Source: Spiroplasma chinense (lineage in GTDB: Bacteria > Bacillota_I > Bacilli_A > Mycoplasmatales > Mycoplasmataceae). Taken from it: a DNA stretch of 64,000 nucleotides. Positions 9,241-18,356 of the stretch are shown piece by piece. The position numbers and the translations under genes are program-made. The notes under the pieces are model-generated. The model was not told the DNA's origin. It made no database searches and saw only the letters and a list, made by a program, of their open reading frames with translations. Location of the stretch: assembly GCF_008086545.1 (NCBI RefSeq), contig NZ_CP043026.1, forward strand, positions 992,001 through 1,056,000, in the 5' to 3' direction. How positions within the stretch are numbered: position 1 is the first letter of the stretch; the number at the start of each line of letters is the position of its first letter.

Positions 9241-9321
9241 TGTTATTTTTCCTTTCATTATTTGTATTGAAATAAAAATATGCATATCTCTTAATTTGTA
9301 AAAAGTGCTTAAAAAAACAAC

Positions 9322-9341
9322 TTTTAACACATGTTAAAAGG
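9322..9341. promoter_or_regulatory. Palindrome upstream of nrdD, candidate operator
   Basis: A 9-bp inverted repeat, CTTTTAACA and TGTTAAAAG separated by two bases, lies 82 bases before the nrdD start. The symmetry suggests a dimeric repressor site or hairpin. The rest of the gap 9241-9579 is AT-rich, with no gene and no clear promoter hexamers. Confidence 0.45.
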
Positions 9342-9579
9342 ATCTGATATTTTTGTTTGCCAAATCATTATGTCCCTTTGTTTCAATTTTTATTCCAAAA
9401 TGATAATCTCAAAAAAAAAGAAAAAATCAAATTTTTTAAATTTTTTTTTCTTTTTTTACCCCCACTATATCTATCGTATAAAAAAAGTTAAATTTTCCGT
9501 TTTTTTCAAAAAAAGAGTATAATTTTTTATAAAAACCCTCAACTTGAAAAAGCAACATTAATTACAATAAATACAACTT

Positions 9580-9864
9580 TTAAGTTTCAATTGGCTTAAT
9601 TACTTTTTTGTTTTGTTTTTTGTAATTGTCTTTTGTTAAAAAACCATTACAAAATAAATATCATCAACCAAAAAGTACAGTCAAAATTAACATAGTGTTC
9701 ATAATTTTGATTTTATTTCCTTTTGTACCACATATCATAAATACCGTTCAACACAATACACCAATTGCTGAATAAATAATTGTCATTCATAATACAAAGT
9801 TTAAAGTATCTAAATTCTTGAAATTTAAAGTTTTCTTTACAAACATCCAATAAATACTAGACAT
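9580..9864 (-). CDS. Small membrane protein, probably the 3' half of a frameshifted gene
   Basis: Read from ATG 9864 this gives 94 residues with two hydrophobic segments and a Lys-rich tail ending KKVIKPIET. The same frame is open upstream to about 9945 and there encodes another hydrophobic helix (WILLLGLILNSFQIM). It meets the end of the upstream frame (9885-10154) at a run of seven T (9916-9922). Deleting or adding one base there would join the two into one membrane protein with several helices. No good Shine-Dalgarno precedes 9864, which favours the split-gene view. No function is recognised. Confidence 0.5.
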
Positions 9865-9884
9865 TATTTGAAAACTATTTAAAA

Positions 9885-10154
9885 TTAACCCCAATAACAA
9901 TATTCAAGAAAAATCTTTTTTTCTGCCTCTATTTCTTTAAAGATTTTAATTTTATTTTTTCCTTTAAGAAAAAATAGATAATTTATTAGGAAAAAAATCG
10001 ATACTACAAAGATAATGGGATTGAAAATATTTGTATAAATTCTTTTAGAATCAACTGTTATTGCAAATATATAGGCAATAACTCCAGTCAATCCTGAGGC
10101 CAATAAAAATGCTAGGAAAAAAGCTGCCCATACGTTAATTTTTCTAGGTTTCAT
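9885..10154 (-). CDS. Small membrane protein, probably the 5' half of a frameshifted gene
   Basis: 89 residues starting MKPRKINVWAAFF, with two hydrophobic helices (about residues 9-32 and 42-65) and then a charged Lys/Glu segment. The ATG at 10154 overlaps the stop of the preceding 49-codon frame as TAATG and has GGAG 9 bases upstream. The last residues after the seven-base homopolymer (9916-9922) look unlike the rest, and the reading changes naturally to the frame of 9580-9864 at that point. It may be an authentic pseudogene, a phase-variable gene or a sequencing error. No family is recognised. Confidence 0.55.
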   Translation of the reverse strand: MKPRKINVWAAFFLAFLLASGLTGVIAYIFAITVDSKRIYTNIFNPIIFVVSIFFLINYLFFLKGKNKIKIFKEIEAEKKIFLEYCYWG

Positions 10155-10303
10155 TATAAAGAACTCCATCCCATAAATGTTATTCTTTCATAAAACCCAA
10201 TTTCATTATCTTTGTTAATATTATTATTTAATTTATTATCATTAGAACTCAAAATTGAATTTAATGATAGATTTAATAAACCCAGTAAAGATCAAAATGT
10301 CAT
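10154..10303 (-). CDS. Small peptide of 49 residues, unknown
   Basis: It starts MTFWSLLGLLNLSLNSILSS: a short hydrophobic N terminus, then an Asn/Lys-rich polar half. An AAGGGAAG Shine-Dalgarno is correctly placed before ATG 10303. One Trp is UGA and one UGG. The stop overlaps the ATG of the next membrane protein gene (TAATG). The position and signals argue for real translation, perhaps as a leader or partner of the membrane protein. There is no homology that I can name. Confidence 0.45.
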
Positions 10304-10653
10304 GTTTTACTTCCCTTCATTTATTTATAAAACATTTACCATTAATGATTAGAAAATCAAACTCAAAAACAAAGATAATTTATAATCTTTGTTATTTTAA
10401 ATATATTATGACTATTATTAAGATTTGAACTAATTATTTCTCACACAATTCTCAATATATTTATAAAATATTTATTTTATCTAACTTGTTCAATTACATA
10501 AAAATGATTTTAATCAATATAAGTAATTAATTGTTAATTTATAAATTTTTATAATTGGTATTGAGAAAAACTTTTATTCTCTTAATTATTATATCATGTG
10601 AATCTTTATTCAAATTTTTACAAAGATTACTTTAACTTACTTTTATTTAAAAA
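10304..10653. other. Non-coding AT-rich gap
   Basis: No gene is seen on either strand. A minus-strand hairpin ACAAAGAT / ATCTTTGT at 10369-10392, followed by five U, could be a terminator (10363-10393). An extended -10 (TGATATAAT, near 10590) could start a short transcript. Both are weak signals in very AT-rich DNA. Confidence 0.35.
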
Positions 10654-11082
10654 TTAGTTAATTTCAACTACTTTAAAATTATTGCCTTCTTCTTTAGTAA
10701 TAAACTTTGGTATTTTCTTACCCAGTTTTTCAACCACTTGTTTTTTTCTTGTTTTACAGTGTAAATAAGCAAAAAGTCCAATAATAGGAATTAGAAAATA
10801 AACTTTCATTGTTCTGTAAATTTTTTCTTCCTCTTTGCTTTCTCCTCATTTAAACAAAACCAACAAATCTGATGTTAAAAATAGCGATAATATATGTAAT
10901 AAAACCATTATAAATAAAGAAAATGAAATATTTAATAAAAGATCATTTTTTGTAATGTAGTTTTGTGAGTACACAATCAAACTACAAATTATCAATAATA
11001 AAAATCCTAAAATTATTAATTGTGTAATTACATAGAAATAAGCACACAACTTTAAGCTAAACAGTTTTTTTGTTTTTTTCAT
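10654..11082 (-). CDS. Small membrane protein, unknown
   Basis: 142 residues: a Lys-rich start (MKKTKKLFSLK), two long hydrophobic helices (about residues 13-40 and 48-72), a charged segment with an in-frame UGA Trp, and a third helix (YFLIPIIGLFAYL). It then has a basic/acidic tail. A GAGGTG Shine-Dalgarno precedes ATG 11082. It is not linked to a neighbour by overlap. It resembles the products at 9580-10154 in size and layout but I see no clear sequence match. Function unknown. Confidence 0.65.
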
Positions 11083-11160
11083 AAAAACACCTCATATTTA
11101 TTATAATATAATTTCCATTTTAAATATAATTAACACTACAATTTCCAAAAACTAGAAAAT

Positions 11161-11190
11161 AAAAAAAGCTTTTTAAAAAGCTTTTTTTCT
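11161..11190 (-). terminator. Terminator of the cvpA-like to pdp operon
   Basis: A minus-strand hairpin (AAAGCTTTTT / AAAAAGCTTT) followed by a U run lies directly after the pdp stop codon. Both arms are self-complementary, so it may act in both directions. Confidence 0.75.
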
Positions 11191-11191
11191 A

Positions 11192-12493
11192 TTAATCTGT
11201 TATCAGTTTTAAAATTACTTGTTCATCAGTTTTACTGTCTAATATTACTATTTGTTCTTGAGCATCTTTAATAAATGACTCTTCTTTATCAATATTTGTA
11301 TAAAGTGTCATTACAACTTCTCCAGCTTTTACTGGATCATTTGTAGTTTTATTTAAGTAAATTCCTGCTGCAAAATCAATAATATCTTCTTTGGTTTCTC
11401 TTCCAGCTCCTAAATGCATTGAAAGATATCCCAAACCATCAGCGGATGCAAAAGAAACATAACCATCTTTTTCTGCTTTAATTTCAATAACATGTTTTGT
11501 TGAGAAATGTTTATCATAGTCCTCTATTTTTGAAAAATCTCCACCTTGTGCTTGTACAAAATCTTTCAAATAATGAGCTGCCTTACCAGATTGCAATACT
11601 TGTAAAACTTCTTGTTTAGCAACCTCTAAGTCACTAAATTTACCTGTCTGAGTTAATGTTAAAGCTGCAGCTACAGTACACAGTTCTACCAAATCTTCTG
11701 GCCCTTTTCCGTGTAAGGTATCTCAAGCTTCTTTAACTTCAATTGCATTACCAATTGCTTTTCCAAGTGGTTTGTCCATGTTAGTTAACATAACACTTAC
11801 ATTTCTGTTGTGTGCTTTTCCAATTGAAATCATTGTTTTTGACAATAAACTTGCGCTATCCATATCTTTCATAAATGCACCACTACCAACTTTTACGTCC
11901 AGTACAATGCTGTCAGCTGGTACTACAAGTTTTTTTGACATAATACTTGATGCAATCAAAGGAATTGAGTCTACAGTCCCTGTAACATCTCTTAAAGCAT
12001 ATAATTTCTTGTCAGCTGGTACTACATTTGAAGATTGACTCATAATTGATAAACCAACAGTGTTTAAGATTTCTTTAAATCTTTCTTCACTGATTTCACC
12101 AGTTCAACCAGTACAACTTTCAAGTTTGTCAATTGTTCCACCAGTTTGTCCTAATCCTCTTCCAGATAATTTTGAAACTTTTACTCCAAAACTTGCAACA
12201 AGTGGTGCAAAGATAAGACTTGTTTTATCTCCAACTCCTCCAGTTGAGTGTTTGTCTGCAAAAGGGCCTTCTACTCCATCTAAGTTATAAGTAATTCCAG
12301 ATTCAATCATGGTGCTTGTAAAAACACTCAATTCAGTTTCTGTCATTCCATTAAATCAAACAGCCATATTAAATGCAGCCATTTGATAATCTTTTAAAGT
12401 ATCTTTTACAAATGATTCTACTAATCATTTTATTTCTTGTTCACTTAATTCAATTTTGTTTTTTTTCTTAGTTATAATTGTTGAAAAATTCAT
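11192..12493 (-). CDS. pdp: Pyrimidine-nucleoside phosphorylase
   Basis: It splits thymidine, deoxyuridine or uridine with phosphate to base and (deoxy)ribose 1-phosphate. The 433-residue product has the family phosphate-binding region [13 protein letters not shown], the block [18 protein letters not shown], and [19 protein letters not shown]. Length equals that of DeoA/Pdp enzymes (about 430-440). It is the last gene of an operon with thyA, folA and plsC, 41 bases after the plsC stop. In this context it would salvage or degrade pyrimidine nucleosides. Whether it prefers thymidine alone cannot be read from the sequence. Confidence 0.92.
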
Positions 12494-12533
12494 ATATTCA
12501 CACTTTCTAAGCTAATAGCATTTCTAGAAAATA

Positions 12534-13406
12534 TTAATAAAAGTAAGTTCTGTTTTTTTTGTCCACTCTTTTTGGAACAACTTTTTTGTCTGTTACATCA
12601 ACATTAGCATATTTGTCCATATTTTTTTGAACTTCTTTTTTAATATTTTGAGTTAATAAATCTGTTTTGATTGATATAAACTTTTCTGGTATTAAAGGTT
12701 TTCCAAAGATTACTTTAACTCTTAATTTTCCTTTGGGTCTTTTTTCATAAAGTTTATATGAATCCATTATTGTTACTGGCACAACTGGCGCGTAAGCCAT
12801 TTGTGCCACTTTCATACTTGCTCCTAAAAATTCTCCCATTTCTTGTTTTTGACTTCTTGTTCCTTCCGGGAAAATTACTAAACTTCTTTTATATACATTT
12901 ATTAATTCTTTACCCTCTTTCATAGCATTTAAAGCACTTCTTGGACTATTTCTATCTAAAGGAATGTTGTCTGTTAAATTCATAAAATGTTTAAAAACTT
13001 TAGTTTTTCATAATTCTTGTTTTGCAATAAATGCAACTGGTTGCTGTAATGAAAAATCATTAATAGCCAACATTAAAATCGGGTCTAAGTTTGATTGATG
13101 ATTTGGTGCTAAAATTACACCTTTGTCAATTCAATTTTCTATTCCAAATACATGAATTTCTGTATTTGCAATCTTTAGAATTTTTCTAATTTTCTTTTTA
13201 ACCCAGTTATAACGATATTCTTCAGAATAAGAATTTGGATCACTTTTAATTCTTTTTGTTATTTTTTTAGCTTTTACAACAGTACGTCAAATCGATCATG
13301 CTTGAAAAAACAAAGTAGATTTACTAATATAAATCTTTGCCTTTGTATCCACTAATTCTTCTTGTTCATTTTCAGTTACCTGAATGTTATTTTTGTTATT
13401 TTCCAT
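12534..13406 (-). CDS. plsC: 1-acyl-sn-glycerol-3-phosphate acyltransferase
   Basis: PlsC acylates lysophosphatidic acid to phosphatidic acid, the substrate of CdsA. The 290-residue product carries the catalytic NHQSNLD motif (HxxxxD) and the FPEGTRS glycerophosphate-binding motif. An N-terminal extension of about 100 charged residues precedes them, and a basic C-terminal tail follows. Its ATG overlaps the folA stop as TAATG, and the GAGAGGAA Shine-Dalgarno lies inside the end of folA. Confidence 0.92.
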
Positions 13407-13879
13407 TATTTTTTCCTCTCATAAGTTCTAACTTCAAATTCTGTAAATTTTTGTGTATCTGTTAGATCAAAATTATTTAAATCAAATTCTGGCGCAAATA
13501 CATCACCTTTATATTCTTCATAAATATAACTAATAATCAATTTATCTGCATCATTTAAAGATGCATCAAAAATTTTCTTCCCTCCAATTATTATAATTTC
13601 TTCTTGACTATTTTTAAAGTCTTTTAATCACTTTTCTAAGTTATTATCAACTTTTAAGTTCTCGTCAGTTAAATCCATTGGTCTAGAAGTAATTACAATA
13701 TTTGTTCTTTTTGGAAGTGGTTTTAATTTTAAAGAATCTCAAGTGTTTCTTCCCATCAAAACAGTTTTGTGTTTTGTAGACTTTACAAAGTGTTGCATTT
13801 CTTCTTTAATGTTTCAAGGTAATTTGCCTTCAAAACCAATTACTCCATTTAAAGTTTGTGCTCAAATTAAAGTTACCAT
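13406..13879 (-). CDS. folA: Dihydrofolate reductase
   Basis: DHFR regenerates tetrahydrofolate consumed by thymidylate synthase. The 157-residue product starts MVTLIWAQTLNGVIG and has LPWNIKEEM (substrate-binding loop), VLMGRNTWDSL and IIIGGKKIF (NADPH binding). Length is typical (about 160). It sits immediately after thyA with a TAATG overlap, and plsC follows with a second TAATG overlap, so the three are translationally coupled. Confidence 0.95.
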
Positions 13880-14748
13880 TAAACAGCCACCTCTCCTTTA
13901 ATTGCAGGATGTGATTCATAATCTACAACTTTTATATCTTTGTATTTAATATCAAAGATAGTTTTTCCTTCAAAATCGATTTCAAGTTTTGGTAATTTTT
14001 TAGGTTCTCTTGTAAGTTGTAATTTAACTTGTTCTAAGTGGTTTGAATAAATATGTGCATCTCCAATTGTATGAACAAAGTATCTTGGCTTTAAATTGCA
14101 TTCTAAAGCCACTAGAGTAAGTAAAATTGAGTATGAAGCAATATTAAATGGAACACCTAAAAAAATATCTCCACTTCTTTGATAAAGTTGTAAGTCTAAA
14201 AAACCTTCTGTTGAAACATAGAACTGGAAGAAAGCGTGACAAGGAGGCAATGCCATTTTGTCAACCTCTGCTGGATTTCAAGCACTTATAATGTGTCTTC
14301 TTGAATCTGGTTTAGTTTTAATATCGTGAATCAAAGACTTTAATTGGTCTTTACCATTAAAGTCTCTTCATTGTTTTCCATAAACTGGTCCAAGTTCACC
14401 ATAAACTTTGGCAAATTCATTATCATTTTTAATTTTTGCTACAAATTCTTCTAAAGTTTCATTATTGTAATCTTTTGAAAGTTTAAAAATTTCAAAAGGT
14501 CATTCATTTCAGATTTTTACATCATTGTCTACAAGATACTTTATGTTTGTATCTCCATTAATAAATCAAAGCATTTCGTGTATTATAGCTTTTAAAAATA
14601 CTTTTTTAGTTGTAACAAGAGGAAAACCTTCTCTTAAATCATATCTTGATTGAGTACCAAAAAGTGAAATAGTACCAGTTCCAGTTCTATCACTTCTTTT
14701 TTCACCATTTTCAAGTACATTTTCTATTAAGTCTAAATATTGTTTCAT
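13879..14748 (-). CDS. thyA: Thymidylate synthase
   Basis: ThyA makes dTMP from dUMP and methylenetetrahydrofolate. The 289-residue product has [13 protein letters not shown], the catalytic Cys in [11 protein letters not shown], the [19 protein letters not shown] dUMP-binding block, and [12 protein letters not shown]. Trp codons are UGA. An AGGAGG Shine-Dalgarno lies before ATG 14748, 13 bases after acpS. Together with folA, dCMP deaminase (17865) and pdp it forms the thymidylate supply of the cell. Confidence 0.97.
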
Positions 14749-14761
14749 TGTGCCTCCTTTT

Positions 14762-15082
14762 TTACAAATTTAAAGCTGTAGCTACAGCATAGTTTTTTTC
14801 ATGAGCTATAGAAATTTCTATATGTTTTAAATCTTCATTTAAAACTATTGGTTTTTTTCCATTATAACCAATATTCATATTTTTAGGTAATAATGGATTA
14901 TCAACCACTTTTATAATAGCTTCTTTAACAGCTCATCTTCCAGCTAAAAATTGTTTTTTAGCATCATCAGATTCTAATTTTTCTAAATATTTCATTTCAT
15001 CATTATGAAGAATTGATTTAATCATAGATTCAGTTAACTGAATTCTGTTAACTTCAACTATATCAATACCTATTTTGTTCAT
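14762..15082 (-). CDS. acpS: Holo-[acyl-carrier-protein] synthase
   Basis: AcpS transfers the phosphopantetheine arm of CoA to acyl carrier protein. The 106-residue product starts [14 protein letters not shown] (Mg-binding Asp) and has [14 protein letters not shown], the second family motif, with Trp as UGA. It ends [10 protein letters not shown]. Length is slightly below the usual 115-125. The ATG overlaps the stop of the cvpA-like gene as TAATG. Confidence 0.93.
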
Positions 15083-16653
15083 TAGTATCCTCCAATAGTT
15101 GCATAATCAAAGTAATATCTTAGTCAAAAACCATCATAGTCTGCTTTTAACATCGAATTATTTTTTGTTATTAATCATTTTGAATTATCATTTAAATTTG
15201 TCTCTCAATCATCTGTTACACCTTTTTTAAAGTAATTTGAAAGTATACCACCATTATAAGACATTTCCATTCCATTTGCCAATCAACTTGTTGATCAGTA
15301 TGAAGGAATAAATAAAGGAACATCTAAGTTAGTCATTGCATTTTGGTTAACATAGAAAATGTTTCTCATTAAACTGTAAGTTCTGTTTGGACTTCTCAAT
15401 ATTTTTGCCAACAAGTGATTTGCTTGATATTTATCTAAACTGTCATAATGATCTGCAAGAGTCATAAATGGATTTTCAATTCCATTATCTTTTGTTCATT
15501 TATAAAAGTCTCTAAATGAACTTGGTGTCATTAATGAAGTATTTTCAGATGTAAGTTCAATGTTTTTAGCATTTCTATAATCTTCTAACGCATTCATAAT
15601 TTGACTACTTGATATAATTGTTCCATTTCTTGCACCTTCATCAGTTGTCATATATTGGTCAAATAAGTCAATTGAACTCAATAAAGTTTCACTTGTAATT
15701 CTAAACAAGTTTCTTGTGTCTTCTGGCATTAAATCTATACAAGTTGCAATTGGTGCTTTTAGAGGGTTATTACTTGAATAACCTTCTAACATAAGTTGTG
15801 CGTAAGTGTCAAAAATATCTGATGGTAATTGTTTAATTCCATCAATTCCATTTCCACTACTTGTAGCTTGATTTGAAAGTGTTAAAAGTGGTGAAACTAA
15901 ATATTTGTTTACACAAGCATTTGTATACATAAATTTAGCAATTGGAATTGTTGGTACATTTGTTGTTATTTTTTTAGCTATTGAATATCTATTAAATGAG
16001 TTTCCATATTTTACTCAATCCACTTTTTGCTCTTCTGTTAATTTTTCAAAGTCTAAAGTTTCTAATCTTTGGTGTTCTGTTGCAAATATTGGCAAAGAAA
16101 AGAAAGTAGTTAAAATCATAGTAAAAATCATACCAATTGATAAACCATTAATTGCTCCCAATAATGCATCAGCAGAACCAACTATTTTAAGTCTTCTTAG
16201 TTTTTTTCTAACTCCTCTATAAGTTGAAAAACCAATAATATTGACAATAGCAAAAACTAAAACACAGTAAATCAAGTATAAGATTAAAGCTACAAAGATT
16301 TTAAGTGTTTCAGTTCCTAAACCACTTCAAGAAAGTGTTGGAAAATCTTCAACCTTGGTAATAGCTTTTAACAGTTCAGAGAAAGTTGCCCCTACAGATG
16401 AACCCATACTTTCAAAAACTCCAACTATACCTGTTTTTCCAAGTAATTTTATTATTGGTTGTGCTGTTGCATTTGTCAATAACGTTGGTACAAACATCAT
16501 TAAAATAACAGCAATTACTTCGATCAATAAGAAATAAAGGGTTGCAAAAAAACCACGTCTAATACCAAAGATTAAACTACCAATTATTGTTCCTAAGCAC
16601 ATAATATCTCACAGTCATCATGGACCAATATTTATAATTCCAATATTACTCAA
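15082..16653 (-). CDS. CvpA-family membrane protein
   Basis: 523 residues. The N-terminal half has four to five hydrophobic segments resembling the CvpA (colicin V production) family: a G-rich first helix followed by GIRRGFFATLYFLLIEV, and a later STYRGVRKKLRRLK cytoplasmic loop. The C-terminal ~280 residues are extracytoplasmic-looking, polar and not recognisable to me. The start is taken as TTG 16653 behind GGAGG; no better ATG exists upstream. It is the first gene of the operon that continues with acpS, thyA, folA, plsC and pdp. Its role is unknown. The family assignment is by N-terminal pattern only. Confidence 0.65.
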
Positions 16654-16756
16654 TTTTGCAACCTCCTAACTATTTTTGATTATACCAATATTTGTTAATA
16701 TATATAAAATAAGATTAACCAAAGTATTATAATTTATTAGAAAAGGAACAGAAAAT

Positions 16757-17659
16757 ATGGCATCTATTAGTTTAAAAAAAGTTGAAAATAAAATAATTGA
16801 AAAAATTATTGAAGATAATAAGTATAATTTACAAATAATTAAAAATCCTACTATTAAAGCATTAATTAAAACAAAAAATAACGACACAATAAGTATTTAT
16901 AATAATCAAACTGTTTTAATTCAATCAGATAATCCTAAATATTTTCTAGAAAAATATAACTTAAAACAAGTGACTGGTAAAACCAAAATAAACGAGCCAA
17001 AAATCACTTCTTTTTCTAGCATAAATACCATTGGATGTGATGAAGTTGGAGTTGGAGACTTTTTTGGACCATTAGTAGCTTGTTGTGTTTATATTGATAA
17101 AGATTTTGAAGAAAAAAATAAAAGTTTAGTCAAAGAGATAAAAGATTCTAAAAAATTAACTGAAGAACAAATATATTCAATATTTGATAGAGTAAGTTTT
17201 AAAGTGAAATATCATGCATACATTATGGATAACAAAGAATATAACTTGTTACAAAATAAATATCAAAACATTCATATTTTAAAAGCAATATGCCATAATA
17301 ATGCTTTATTAAAATTGACTCAAAACAGTGACTTAGAATATAGTCAAATAATTATGGATGAATTTGCAAGTGAAAAAAATTATTTTAATTACTTGTCTGA
17401 CCAAGAAAAAGTAGTTAGAGAAAAAATGTTATTTTTTAAGAAAGCAGAAGACAAATTCTTATCTGTTGCTCTTGCAAGTATTATTGCTCGCTTTTATTAC
17501 TTACAAGCAATAAAAGCATTAGAAACTAAATATAATAAAAGAATGCCACTTGGTGCAAATGATCACGTTAAACTTTTGGTTCAAGAATACAAGAGAAATG
17601 ATAGTCAAAATGTTGAACATTACATTAAAATGCATTTTAACGATAAATTGAAAAAATAA
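16757..17659 (+). CDS. rnhC: Ribonuclease HIII
   Basis: RNase HIII removes RNA from RNA-DNA hybrids. The 300-residue product has an N-terminal substrate-binding domain of about 95 residues typical of HIII and then the catalytic core beginning TIGCDEVGVGDFFGPLV (Asp and Glu of the active site). Further acidic residues occur in IKDSKKL, IIMDEF and the HVKLL region. It contains no Trp at all. The gene stands alone on the plus strand, divergent from the cvpA-like operon, with a clear terminator. The -10 may be the TATAAT ahead of AAAAGGA, but no good -35 is seen. Confidence 0.93.
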   Translation: MASISLKKVENKIIEKIIEDNKYNLQIIKNPTIKALIKTKNNDTISIYNNQTVLIQSDNPKYFLEKYNLKQVTGKTKINEPKITSFSSINTIGCDEVGVGDFFGPLVACCVYIDKDFEEKNKSLVKEIKDSKKLTEEQIYSIFDRVSFKVKYHAYIMDNKEYNLLQNKYQNIHILKAICHNNALLKLTQNSDLEYSQIIMDEFASEKNYFNYLSDQEKVVREKMLFFKKAEDKFLSVALASIIARFYYLQAIKALETKYNKRMPLGANDHVKLLVQEYKRNDSQNVEHYIKMHFNDKLKK

Positions 17660-17690
17660 AAACCTAACTTGTTATAAAGTTAGGTTTTTA
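17660..17690 (+). terminator. Terminator of rnhC
   Basis: An 11-bp stem (AAACCTAACTT / AAGTTAGGTTT) with a 6-base loop is followed by a T run, starting at the rnhC stop codon. Confidence 0.85.
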
Positions 17691-17693
17691 AAT

Positions 17694-17815
17694 AAAAAAA
17701 GCAGCCTCAGGCTGCTAATCTACCGTTGATGGACGCAACAGTAAATTTATAATGTATTAAATTACTAGCGAACATTTTATACATCTTAGCGTGGCCTTAT
17801 AAACCACACTTATAT
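17694..17815 (-). ncRNA. Candidate small structured RNA
   Basis: About 115-120 nt on the minus strand, in the gap between two convergent genes. It ends in a strong terminator (GCAGCC-TGA-GGCTGC plus seven U, 17694-17716). Predicted elements are a 5' hairpin GTGTGG / CCACGC, a weaker arm ATGTAT / ATACAT, and a hairpin around GTTG-CGTCCAT-CAAC. The GC-rich stems stand out from surrounding DNA, and a separate terminator for the upstream deaminase gene lies just before it. The 5' end and promoter are not certain. AGATTAGCA near the 3' end recalls the U6-like MCS4 RNA of Mycoplasma capricolum, but that comparison is from memory and short. Confidence 0.5.
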
Positions 17816-17826
17816 TTTACAAAAAA

Positions 17827-17848
17827 AAAAAAAAACTGTATAGTTTTT
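17827..17848 (-). terminator. Terminator of the dCMP deaminase gene
   Basis: AAAACT / AGTTTT pair around ATAC on the minus strand and are followed by about 15 U. This is the end of the ileS operon. Confidence 0.65.
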
Positions 17849-17864
17849 TTATTAAAATTTTAAA

Positions 17865-18344
17865 TTATTTTTCAATTTTTAGTGATAATTCAACTTTGGC
17901 AAGTTTTTCATAAGAAATTCCAGCATCATCTAACATTTTTTTAGACACTTTATTTTCAATAGTACCATTATATTTGTCAGATGCAAAGTAAACTTTTTTA
18001 ATTCCTGACTGAATTAAGCTTTTTGAACATTCATTACAAGGAAAAAGAGAAGTATACATATAACATCCTCTAACATTATGTCCAGAAGACAAAATTGCAT
18101 TCAATTCTGCGTGAACTATATAAGGATATTTTGTATCTTGTCATTCACCTTCTCGGTCTCAAGGATAGTCATTATCATTAAAACCTCTTGGCATACCGTT
18201 GTAACCTGTTGAAACTATTTGTTTTAAGTCATTTACAATAACTGCCCCTACTTGTGTGTTTGGATCTTTACTTTTCATAGCATTTAATTCAACCATAGCC
18301 ATAAAATATGTATTTCAATCTATATAATTGTCTCTACAATTCAT
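17865..18344 (-). CDS. comEB: Deoxycytidylate deaminase
   Basis: It deaminates dCMP to dUMP, the ThyA substrate. The 159-residue product has the zinc site of the deaminase family: HAE in IVHAELNAIL and the paired cysteines in SLFPCNECSK. It also has the substrate-binding GYNGMPRGFND region. Length is typical (about 150-170). It is the last gene of the T-box/ileS operon, 12 bases after the rhomboid-like gene. The symbol follows the Bacillus homologue; no competence function is implied here. Confidence 0.9.
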
Positions 18345-18356
18345 GTTTTTATTCTC

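Noticed and set aside
9400-9530. Plus-strand open frame with long Lys and Phe runs upstream of nrdD
   Set aside because: Product of A- and T-runs, no ribosome site, low-complexity translation.
10363-10600. Possible small RNA from an extended -10 to a hairpin in the 10304-10653 gap
   Set aside because: No -35, very AT-rich, only weak stems; I could not separate it from chance.
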